From assembly GCA_018524725.1 (NCBI GenBank), contig JAEUWP010000388.1, positions 1-64,000 on the forward strand: 64,000 nt of DNA, read 5' to 3'. Under the pieces are notes generated by a model. It was not told the DNA's origin and searched no databases. It was given only the letters and a program-made list of their open reading frames with translations. The stretch comes from Podaxis mareebaensis (taxonomy: Eukaryota; Basidiomycota; Agaricomycetes; Agaricales; Agaricaceae). The translations under genes were made by a program, and so were the position numbers. The number at the start of each line of letters is the position of its first letter. Within the stretch, counting starts at the first letter, position 1. Shown here piece by piece: positions 55,473 to 64,000 of this stretch.

Positions 55473-57763
55473 ATGCCATTCCTCGAAACTTTCAAATCTA
55501 ACGTATTCAAAAGCAAGAAGCGCAAAGCCTCATCGGAAAAACAGAGTCGAGAACCGTTCGTCCCTGATCCAATTCAAACTATACCCGCTGCCTGCTCCCC
55601 TGAACAGCCAGCACCCAACCCTGACGCCACGCCGACACCTAGACATGAATCGCATACGAAAACCCCTTTGACGAGAGAATCTCAAGGCGTTCCTTCTGCT
55701 CCCGCCCCATTCCACGGTGCTTCTCACCCCTCGGTTGAAACATTACAAACGAGGAGCGTTGGCAGCGCGGATTCACTGGCGAATCGCCCTCTCGATAATC
55801 GCCCATCAGGTGTGTCAGTGACTTGACTCCTCGACGAAGACTGTTCAACCTCTTGAACAAGAAGCTCCCAATTCCCAGGCCCTGCCTCCACCTCTGCACG
55901 AATTGCGCACGAACAGCGCCCTGGCACTACAACCTCAAGCTATTCCCACCACCTCAAGTCCATCTCGTGATCTTCATGACTCCTCTATCCCGAACCTTGC
56001 TATGGCAAACTCAAGCGGCTCAGGTAGGCTTGCGTTAGCCCTCTCGATAATCGCTGATTAGGCGTGTCTGCCACCCTACTCGACACAGAGACTGCTCACT
56101 CCTTCGAACGCCAAGCGCCTACCCCCGGAACCACGCCTTCGCTTCCACCTTTTTCCTCTAGCCATGGGGCATTCTACGGTGCTAATCACTTCTCAATCCA
56201 AAGTCTCACTATGACGCAGCAGATGATGGACTCTGGCAGCACAGGTAAGCTTACCACTAACCCTCTCGATAATCGTTGATCAGGCACCTCAGTGATCCGA
56301 CTCCTTGACACAAAGAGGATCCCTGGCAGCGAGTTCGACTCTTCAGCTCGGTACCCTCCTCCCAAATGCCACCGTGACACACGCCGAAGCCTGCGAAACC
56401 GTATCATGTCCTGGCTATCCAACCCCCACCGTAATTGCAGAATGGTCTGGGTTCTCGGGCCTCCTGGTGTCGGAAAGTCCGCAGTGGCACAGACAGTCGC
56501 CGAGGGCTGTAACGAGGCCAGACGTCTCGGTACTGCATTCTTCTTCTCCAGGCTCAATCAACGGGATGACCCATATCGCGTAATCCCCACGATTGCCTAT
56601 CAGCTTGCCTGTCGGGATGCCCACTACAAATCCATCATTAATCAGCAGTTTGCTGAGGATTCGAGGATCCTCGAGAAGGACCTTAACACTCAGTTCAGGG
56701 AACTGATTACCCGGCCACTCCAGTATCTTGCGACGACCCAACCATTTAGACTTCTGCAACCTTTGTTAATTATCCTCGATGGATTGGACGAGTGTTACGA
56801 CGAAGAAGCACAGTGCGAGTTCATCCAGCTCATCGGTGACAATGCTTGCTCGGCGAAAAACTTCCCTATCCTTTGGATGGTTTGCAGCCGGCCCGAATGG
56901 CACCTCAAATCCTTGCTTTCAGACCCAGATTTCCCCATTACATGTATCCGCGAGGAGCTGTCTGTCGATGATAGCAAAGCCCAGGACGAGGTGTATCACT
57001 TCCTCTGTGATGGGTTTGAGGCCATTCGTCGGAAATATCGCGACCGTCTTGCCTGCACGTGGCCACCCCTAAAATACCTGCAGGAACTTGCTGATACGGC
57101 CTCTGGCCACTTCGGGCTCGCTTCCGCGATATTGAATTTTGTGGGTGACAAAAACCGCAGGAATCCAGAAGGGCAACTGCAAGCATGCATTGAGTTCCTT
57201 CGGGATCCCGCTGGTGCACCCGGATCGACTAACCCATTCCAAGCACTTGATCGCCTCTACCATCGTGTCTTCTCCGACGTTCCCATTGATGTCCTCCCAA
57301 TCGCAATGCGCATCCTGGGTTTCTCTATCTTCATACACAGTCACCGGTTCTCTGCACTTACGCAAGCAAACTTCCTCCGTCTCGATCGAGGGTCTTTCTA
57401 CCGCTCGCTTGACAGATTACACTCAGTCCTTCACATTCCGGAATCATCTAACGCCAATGTAGAACCTGTGCGGTTCTACCATGCATCACTTGGGGATTTT
57501 CTAAAGGATTCGCGACGTTCCACTGACTTTTTCCTTGATGAGGCAACCGTCAAACGTGACCTTAAACCTTACGCTCACCACTGGTTTTACCATACGCTCC
57601 CGCGAAGTAAGCTTTCACCAACACCTGTCGCATCACCCTCCTTCTAATTATTCTTGTAGGATCTCCTCCAAAGCTGGATTGGGTCACACGCACTGAGGAC
57701 CAAGAGAGTATTGTTAACGAACTGAGAGAATTCGCTTCTTACTTCTATATTTTTTATGTCTGA
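55473..57763 (+). CDS. NACHT NTPase without a repeat domain
   Basis: STAND-type NTPase of roughly 650-700 aa. The 3' part is secure: exons 56062-56244, 56284-57606 and 57660-57763 join in frame and end REFASYFYIFYV. The NACHT domain shows WVLGPPGVGKSAVAQ (Walker A), FFFSRLNQRDDPYRVIPTIAYQ, LLIILDGLDE (Walker B) and WMVCSRPEWH. A further helical part includes YHASLGDFLKD. No WD40, ankyrin or TPR follows, so the sensor half is absent. The N-terminal Pro/Ser/Thr-rich part (start MPFLETFKSNVFKSKKRK at 55473) is uncertain. Exon 2 is likely to end at 56023 in frame ANSSGSG, but its 5' junction with exon 1 is not clear and may contain a stop or a lost donor. A dead relative lies at about 39,970-41,930. 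Confidence 0.75.
55770..56283 (+). repeat. Triplicated exon-boundary/short-intron unit
   Basis: The block ccctctcgataatcg plus a cag/tag acceptor and a following (C/T)CCT(C/A)GACxxAGA-like stretch occurs at about 55,788-55,835, 56,038-56,092 and 56,261-56,315. The second and third are introns of 38 and 39 bp (gtaggc...ttag and gtaagc...tcag) after GGCTCAG or GGCAGCACAG. In the first the donor gt is absent. This points to internal duplication of an exon-intron unit in the 5' part of the NACHT gene. Confidence 0.65.
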
Positions 57764-58576
57764 CATGAACTGTCTTTTCGTCGTATTTAATGAAGCTGCA
57801 CAGGATGTATTGTACCATTCCACGCCTGATCTCACGTGCCCGGAGCTACTTCAACCTTAACGGCGGACATGAAGCATCCGAGGTTCCAGTACTACTAAAC
57901 GCTGAACCTGATCCACTCCTCTCTGTGCCCAACCCAGTGACCTAAGTGCGAAGACTCCCTTTGCACGTGCCAATTTTGAGCCTTGGTACATAGGCCCGTG
58001 TCTGTCCTTCGGCCCAATAAATTATCTCAGCCACCTACAGCGGCTGCGATTCCCGAAGAGATAGTAGTTCGTCAGTTTTTGCGCACTGCCAAAAGATGGC
58101 CAATTGGGGCAATGGGATAGTTGGGAGCATTTTGTTACGAAATGATGGCGAAGAAGGGGTTCAAGATATCTGATTAATCTGTAACTGGGATGGCAGTGCT
58201 CAATGCCGGATTATCCACTTCACCTAGAGACTCCTTAGCGACTTTCTAACGCAAATCAATCGCAGATCCAGCAGTTGTTGTGCTCTCATCTATATCCCGG
58301 TCCGCGGCTCAAATTCAAGTGCTCAAGTTACACAATACCGAAATTATCGTCGGTCTGATCCAAGCGGACCAACATTATAGATGCCTATCTTATCAGATTT
58401 GTGATCACCAGGCAACACTCGACATCGATGCACTGCTTTCAGCTGAGCTTCTTCGATGCCTCAAATTCAAATCCCGCAAGCGCTTCCCCTCGTCGCGGGA
58501 ACCCATGCTTTGCTAGTGGACATCCTGCTGGGAATCAATACATTCCAGCGCGCCGTCAACATACCAAGCTCGGGCC
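57764..58576. other. Spacer
   Basis: No supported feature between the NACHT gene and the first kinase gene. Confidence 0.4.
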
Positions 58577-59837
58577 ATGACCATGACTTACGTTTTTCAT
58601 GATAATTTTCCACCTCCGGAAGACCTGGAAGCTACTCCCTACATAGTACGATCATTTCACTGACACCTCGCTGCCTTTCGATCTGAAAAGTTTATTCTGG
58701 ATCACTGTAGGACCTCTCCTCCGTTATCATCCGCGATGAGCAGAACTCTTCCCGTCCTGGTTCGTTCGCTGATGTTTGGATTGGGTGGCTCAAAAAGGGT
58801 ATCAACCCACCAATGAAAGTAGGTGCGCTGCTTATCAAGGTAAATTACCATAAAATGATACCATCGGTGGAGGTCGCTTTCAAAGTCCTGCAAGTTAGTA
58901 CAACTAGTATAAGCAAGGAGGGGAAAGACATAGAAACCGTCCGACGGGTTAGTCATGATTTCAACAATCCAGATTGTCTCTTGTCATCTGATTGTTTCGG
59001 AAAGCAATTGAACCGCGAAGTATGGACATGGAGTGGCCTGAACCACCCCAACATCCTCAAATTCCTTGGCCTTGCCTGGACGTTTGGGCGTGCTGGTCTT
59101 CCCGCTCTCATTTCCCCCTATTGTAGTAATGGCACAATCACTGAATACCTTGGCAAGAATCCCGGAAAGGATAAAATATTTCTGGTGAACGTTCTTGTGT
59201 TCTTCATTGAGTCCGATGGCTGATAATCTGAGAAACTGGCGGCCATAATGAACAGATAAAAGGCGTAGCCAAAGGTCTTGAGTACCTTCACCAAAACGAC
59301 GTAGTTCATGGGGATCTCAAGCCAGTGTGTATGATTGGCTTCTAGATAATCACATCTAGATGCTCACGATTTCTTGACAATAGAATGATATCATCATCGA
59401 CGATTCTGGGAATCCTCTTGTCTGTGACTTTGGCGAGTCTATTAACCTCATTCATGGTGGTTTCATTGCAAAAAGGGTTGCTGGTGCAGCTCGTTATCAG
59501 GCTCCAGAACTCTTGAGCCGGGAAACTCAACCAACAAAAGCCACTGATGCCTATGTATTTGCACTCACTTCTTTTCGCGTTTGTCTTATTTTGCCTCACT
59601 GATCATTGTCCTCATCATAACCTAATGCAGATCTGGTCAGGTGAAGAACCATATTCTGGCCTTTTAGACCATAGTGTTGTTTTTGGGGTCCTCACGGAGG
59701 AAATGAGGCCTAAGCTCCCTATCCCACCAGTCCATGGGGAGGATGTCATCTGGCCCATTCTACAAGAGTGTTGGACAACCTGTGCAGACAATCGGCTGAC
59801 TATGCAGCAAACAGTAGAGAAATTGAAGGAATACTAA
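58577..59837 (+). CDS. Small protein kinase (TKL-like), catalytic motifs intact
   Basis: Protein kinase of 300 aa consisting of little more than the kinase domain. Seven exons, all in phase 0: 58577-58645, 58711-58818, 58873-58947, 59005-59184, 59256-59324, 59384-59578 and 59631-59837. It starts MTMTYVFHDNFPPPEDLEATPY. The glycine loop is reduced to GSFADVW. The beta-3 lysine is in VAFKVLQ and the alpha-C Glu in LNREVW. The hinge is SPYCSNGTITEYL and the catalytic loop VHGDLKP (HGD in place of HRD). Also present are CDFGES, the APELL motif, the F-helix Asp in ATDAYVFALT, and the final LQECWTTCADNRLTMQQTVEKL. Such kinases are numerous in Agaricomycetes; substrate unknown. The next gene downstream is its tandem paralogue. 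Confidence 0.85.
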
Positions 59838-60310
59838 GAATGAATCTTGTGGATGACAGTCACGGAATCCTTATGTCTTTTGTTCAAGATCAATAAATTC
59901 GGAGTTCTTGAAGTCCGGCTTGAGTCGGTTTTAGTGAATTTGAATGTTGTTCGGGTGAGTTGCCACGTACCCTGATGGACTGCCCAGGCCAAGCTTCGTC
60001 CGTCCGGCTGCACACTTATTCCACTTTGACCAGCATCAAAGGCCAAGGTGCCAAGAGCCTTTGTGGGCATTGGTTCTGAGCTCGGTGGCCCAGTATGTCC
60101 CATCCTCCCCACTGATGACTCATCCTGGCCACATACTTGAGGTGGTGAGGGGATAGATTTAATAGAAGTGTTGCCTTTTGCTTGTTCGAAATCGGCGTCT
60201 CGGATCCGCGGACCTTTCACCCAAATTCACCTCATGACAGGGACCCACGTTTTAAAAATGGACATCAATCACTACGTTCCGGCACACTGTCAATATATCA
60301 AATTCAAACC
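59838..60310. other. Spacer between the tandem kinase genes
   Basis: 473 bp with no supported feature; a minus-strand frame at 59,834-60,220 has no recognisable content. Confidence 0.4.
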
Positions 60311-61574
60311 ATGGTTACCACCTCCATTCCTGAAGACGATCCTCCACCTCTGAGAGACCTGCAGGCAACTCCCTACAGAGTATCGTCATTTCACTCACAT
60401 CTCGTCGCATCGTGGTCTAAAGAGTATATTCTGCGACATTGTAGGACCTGTCTGCATTTATAACGCTTGGCAGACCGGATACACAACCTCCCGCCCATTA
60501 CGGGGCATTCGCTAGTATCAGGATTGGGTTACTCAGAGAGGGCATTAACCCACCAGTGAAAGTAGGTGTGCTGCTTATCAGAGTAGATCGTCAGGAATAA
60601 TGTCCTTGGTGAAGGTTGCTATCAAAGTCATGCGGCTGTATCGCGGTGAGAGTGAGCAGAGGCGGGAGGATATTCGACGGGTTGGTTTGTGGCTTCAAAT
60701 ATCCACTGTCTCTCATCGACTGACTCCCCTGGAAGCACTACAACCGCGAGATATGGATATGGAGTAGTCTGAACCATGGCAACGTCCTCAAATTCCTTGG
60801 CCTTGCTCGGGAGTTTGGTGACCTTGGGCTTCCAGCTCTCATTTCGCCTTATTGTAGCAATGGCACAATAAATAAGTACCTTCACCACAGTCCAGGAAAG
60901 GATAGAATGTTTCTGGTGAGCTTCCTAACATTATTCATTGAGTTGGATGCTTGATGACCTGCAAACTCGGCGGTTGCAATGCACAGATAAAAGGTATAGC
61001 ACGGGGTCTTGAGTATCTCCATCAAAACGACATAGTCCATGGTTATCTCAACCCAGTGCGTGTGCTTGACTTCTAATTTCTCGCATCTAAATATTCAATT
61101 ACCCTGATGACAGGACAGCATCCTTATCGACGATTCAGGGAACCCACTTCTCTGTGGCTTCAGCAACTCCCGGAATCTTGCCTATCAGGGTTTTGTCGTA
61201 AGACAGTTTATTGGTGACCCTCGATACCAGGCCCCGGAACTCTGGGTTGGGGAAGTTAACCACACAAAAGCCATTGACATTTATGCATTTGGGCTCTCTG
61301 CTTTTGAAGTCCGTTTTCTTTGGCCCCCTCTGGTCATTATGCTTACTGTGACGCTGGAGTGCAGATCTGGGCAGGTGAAAAGCCGTATTCTGGCCTCAAA
61401 CCTGAATCTATCATTGATAGCATTATAAAGGGAGTCAGGCCCGCACGCCCACTCCCACCGATCTGCGGGGAGAATGTCATCTGGCCCATTCTACAAGAAT
61501 GTTGGAGGACCACTGCAGCTGATCGACCAACTATACAGAAAGTAGTGCAGGGATTGCAGAGATCCGAAGAATGA
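60311..61574 (+). CDS. Pseudokinase, tandem paralogue of the preceding kinase
   Basis: Seven exons with the same phases as the kinase just upstream, four of them of identical length (69, 180, 69, 195): 60311-60379, 60445-60561, 60615-60680, 60736-60915, 60987-61055, 61114-61308 and 61365-61574. The product is 301 aa without stops or frameshifts. The fold-defining parts are kept: VAIKVM lysine, NREIW Glu, ALISPYCSNGTI, APELW, AIDIYAFGLSAFE, LQECWRTTAADRPT. The catalytic loop is HGYLNP (Asp to Tyr, Lys to Asn) and DFG is GFS (Asp to Gly). The glycine loop is GAFASI. Phosphotransfer is therefore not expected. An open frame with intact splice sites argues for a non-catalytic role (scaffold, decoy or regulator of its neighbour) or for very recent loss. 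Confidence 0.82.
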
Positions 61575-62240
61575 GTCTTGTAGGTAGAAATACTTGATTC
61601 GTTGCGTCTTGGCTTGGCGTTCTTAAAGCTTAAAGTCTGGCTCGAATAGATTTTAAAGTGGACCCGACCCCAAATTGGCAGATGAACAGCGCCGAATTTA
61701 GCTATGCCAGTCAACGAAATGCGTGATGATTTGTTTCGGATCGTCAACGTGGACATTCATCTCCACCTGTGCTGCATCGGCTCATGTTGTTTTGGAGTCT
61801 CGCCATGTACTGGCATCTAGGCTACCCGTCCTGACGTTAAAGGCAACCTGTCGAGCAATATTTATTCAATTATGGTCGGCACTAATCAGTAATTAAATAA
61901 CAAACCAAGCAAAAAGCGAGTTATCCAAAGAACCAAGTTCATTAAGTATAAGTATATCAGTGTCGTGAAAATGAATTGCGAGAATATTAGGTCCACATGG
62001 ATGACGCGAATGAGACAGGAGAGTTTCCAATTACCAAAGGTGCCAAATTCACAGGAGAAAAAGCGACGAGAGAAAAAAGAGAGTAAGGAGCGAAAGTCTC
62101 ACAAAGTCAAGGAAGGGAGGAGACAAAGGTATGACCAAAGGGAAAGGAAGAGATTACTTTAACAACCAAATAACCGAGTATTCGATCTTCATTACAAGAA
62201 TTACTCACGGTTACGTGTGTAGTAATTGTGAAAATCACTT
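61575..62240. other. Spacer
   Basis: No supported gene. A Lys/Arg-rich frame at 61,965-62,165 reflects an A/G-rich tract. Confidence 0.4.
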
Positions 62241-62243
62241 TCG

Positions 62244-62781
62244 TTACTCGGCCCCAGACAAAAACATGACACGTTCCAAGTCTGGACAATGCTTCGTCCA
62301 CTGGCGTATGTACACTTGTTCCGGCGGCGACAACGCCTTTTTAACCGAATCGCCATCCTTGGTTTTAGTTGAGGCTTTGATGCCCGTGAAGACACTAGGC
62401 GTAAGTGTGAGCGGCAGAGGCGAGTTCATCGGCGAGGCACCGGGCGTCGTTACTAGTGGTGGAGATGTTGCAAGTAGGCTCGACGATGACTGCGTGGTGT
62501 TCTGGGCGTGTGAGAGTCGGAGGACACGAAGGTATGGGTAGCGAGGCATTGTTGAGTTTATCATCTTATGCAACACCCGAATCAAGTACCCGGTAAGCAA
62601 AAAAAATAAACATTAAGAATCCAACACGCACCTCATCAGACCCAGGTCCACCCGCAACGAAACTCACATCCAGCTGCACTAACCCCCTGCCACTCGCCTT
62701 CACCAAATCGATACCATTTCCCAAACCCCTCGCTCTTCCTCCTTGTCCTTCCCTCTCTCCTTCTGCACATCCAACCCACAT
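62244..62781 (-). CDS. Partial, LRR/F-box-like C-terminal region
   Basis: Low-confidence piece of a gene on the minus strand. Exon-like parts are about 62,632-62,781 (LVKASGRGLVQLDVSF, ending at a gtgcgt donor) and 62,244-62,575 after an ag acceptor (PRYPYLRVLRLSHA, then a Ser/Pro/Thr-rich insert, then WTKHCPDLERVMFLSGAE). Alternating Leu patterns and the CPDLERVMFLSGAE ending resemble the C-terminal leucine-rich part of Agaricomycete F-box proteins. The N-terminal part and the exact end are not resolved. Confidence 0.35.
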
Positions 62782-63723
62782 GCATTCCCACCCAACGCAC
62801 TCCCCGCCGCTCCAAGCACTTTTCTCACTGTTCTCCGATCTACACTTTCGCCAAACCTCAGCCCAAGTTCCTCGTTGTGCCTACGAGTCTGTTAACGATC
62901 GCTGCCGGGTGAAGACCTGAGTATAAAGTTGAACTGATGTTGAGGGTGATATTTTCCAGCAGTCGTGTCCGCGGACGACTGCTATACGTGTCGTGAGGCG
63001 AGGAAAGAGAGGAAGGAGAGGATAAAGCAATGATGAGTGATGGTTGACCTTGTAGGGTCGTCGGGTTCGATAGAAGGGTTGAAGAGGTTAAAGGAGAGGT
63101 TTGATACTGAGTGTGTGTAGGTATATGAGTGTTGACATTGACAACATGTGGGATGATAGGAGTGTGGTTGTAAGGGGTCGTTTTAGCGGGCGCTTGAGGT
63201 AGTTTATCGATAGATGTCGAAGAACCTGAGGTTGGGGAGGGGATTTGCGATTGGAAGGGGCAAATATGAGCGCGGATTCGTGTGATCCTGAAGAAGAGAC
63301 CGAAGGTGGAAATGTTGTAGTAGCATGTGAAGGTGAGGAAGGTGTCGCGGTTTTCGGTCTTGGAGACAATTTGGGTGATAGTGTTCGTGGAGAAGGTGAT
63401 GTGGGACTTGGATTTGGCGAGGAGGCGGAGGGTAAGGGGACCAAGAATGGAGAGACGAGGTATTTCTTTCCCTGGCTTTGACCTTGACTCACTGTGTATC
63501 CCGTTGGGCGTCGCCGGCCGGGCTTGGGAAGGGGAAGGTGCCACGTTCGCAGGCGTCTCTTGAGGGAGACCGTAGTCGGAATCCTGCAAGAGGTGAGGCC
63601 TAGGGAGTGATATTGGTCTGTCCATCAAGCCACACGGACAATTCATTTGCCTCTTCCCGTGAGAGCGAGGAAAACATGAAGGTGATGCTCCGCAAACCGA
63701 ATGCAGTGTGATGCGCAAGGAAT
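62782..63723 (-). other. Ser/Pro-rich open region, gene status unclear
   Basis: The minus strand keeps two overlapping long frames (62,858-63,961 and 63,088-63,492). One is Ser/Pro-rich (SASSPNPSPTSPSPRTLSP). It may belong to the LRR/F-box-like gene at 62.2-62.8 kb, but base composition alone can produce such open frames. The long frame also reads through the duplicated 7-TM exon in the wrong frame, so its N-terminal part is not genuine. Confidence 0.3.
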
Positions 63724-63830
63724 ATGGGCGGCTTGGAGATAGATTTGAAGCATGGTGCGAAGAAGGCCTACGAGCCACAAGAATACTGGGAAGATAGCAA
63801 CCAGCTTTCGCCGCCCAAGGACAACCCAAT
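63724..63830 (-). pseudogene. Duplicated exon fragment of the 7-TM gene
   Basis: About 107 bp nearly identical to 53,138-53,244, same strand. It reads WVVLGRRKLVAIFPVFLWLVG then LLRTMLQIYLQAAH, the start of exon 3 of the 7-TM protein. No further exons of that gene are recognised nearby in the window. Confidence 0.85.
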
Positions 63831-64000
63831 ATGGGAGCGATGGAATAATTTGGTGTGATGTGAATTAGTGTCGAACGCGGGAATGAACATGGCGGACTGT
63901 GGGCAACGAGTAACTGAAGGGTGGACATCACCGGAATCATGGCATGACGACTTGTGAACAAAATAAAATTAGGCGGTTACGCACTGTCGTTGCTAGAGAA

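Noticed and set aside
61965..62165. Basic, Lys/Arg-rich small protein
   Set aside because: The frame reflects an A/G-rich tract (gagaaaaaagagagtaagg) with no context of a gene.
62858..63961. Single 367-aa protein on the minus strand
   Set aside because: Its N-terminal half translates the duplicated 7-TM exon in the wrong frame, so the frame is at least partly accidental.
1..64000. CRISPR arrays, bacterial operons, tRNA or rRNA genes, LTR or TIR transposons
   Set aside because: None is seen; the only tandem repeats are the coding WD40 units and the duplicated gene blocks.

Overview
The window is nuclear DNA of a filamentous basidiomycete, most likely an Agaricomycete. The evidence is many short introns (about 38-60 bp, GT-AG with two probable GC-AG), micro-exons of 13-24 nt, NACHT-WD40 (STAND/NLR) genes, a DUF6534-type membrane protein and a second 7-TM family typical of that class. 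I assembled all gene models by eye from reading frames, splice signals and, where available, paralogue comparison. Exon junctions are good predictions, not transcript evidence.

Region 1 (1-31,150) is a tandem segmental array. The repeated block is an NLR gene on + facing a GPI13/PIG-O gene (GPI ethanolamine-phosphate transferase 3) on -. Three NLRs look intact (1280-5830, 13585-17878, 20876-25552). They share one seven-exon structure with exons 1-6 identical in length, and differ mainly in a C-terminal propeller of 12, 10 or 13 near-identical 42-residue WD40 repeats. Four GPI13 copies are present and only the last (26284-29849) is intact. The others are a full-length relic (6544-10043), a deleted relic (about 10258-11955) and a relic truncated at both ends (about 18253-20247). 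The intact GPI13 is head to head with BET2 (Rab geranylgeranyltransferase beta), with start codons 18 bp apart. The first relic still carries the first codons of BET2, so the duplication breakpoint lies inside BET2 exon 1. One relic has a patch of about 145 bp with strand-biased C-to-T changes.

Region 2 (31,390-39,011) holds an unrecognised Ser/Pro/Gln-rich protein with a charged coiled coil, about 2.8 kb with no clear gene, and a 14-exon major-facilitator transporter.

Region 3 (39,600-50,400) is a decayed neighbourhood around a 5-oxoprolinase-like gene (47266-50400, -). That gene encodes only the HyuA half of the usual fused enzyme. Three fragments of further 5-oxoprolinase copies (39.6, 42.5 and 46.0 kb) and a dead NACHT gene (about 39,970-41,930) lie beside it. 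A DUF6534 membrane protein gene (43632-45362) sits between the relics.

Region 4 (50,849-53,705) holds NAD(P)H-hydrate epimerase (metabolite repair) and a 7-TM receptor-like gene. Region 5 (55,473-61,574) holds a NACHT protein without a repeat domain and a tandem pair of small protein kinases. The second kinase has an intact reading frame but has lost both catalytic aspartates. The right end (62-64 kb) contains the poorly resolved end of an LRR/F-box-like gene and a duplicated exon fragment of the 7-TM gene.

Together this is a birth-and-death locus for fungal NLR-type recognition genes embedded among housekeeping genes (GPI anchor synthesis, Rab prenylation, metabolite repair, glutathione cycle).
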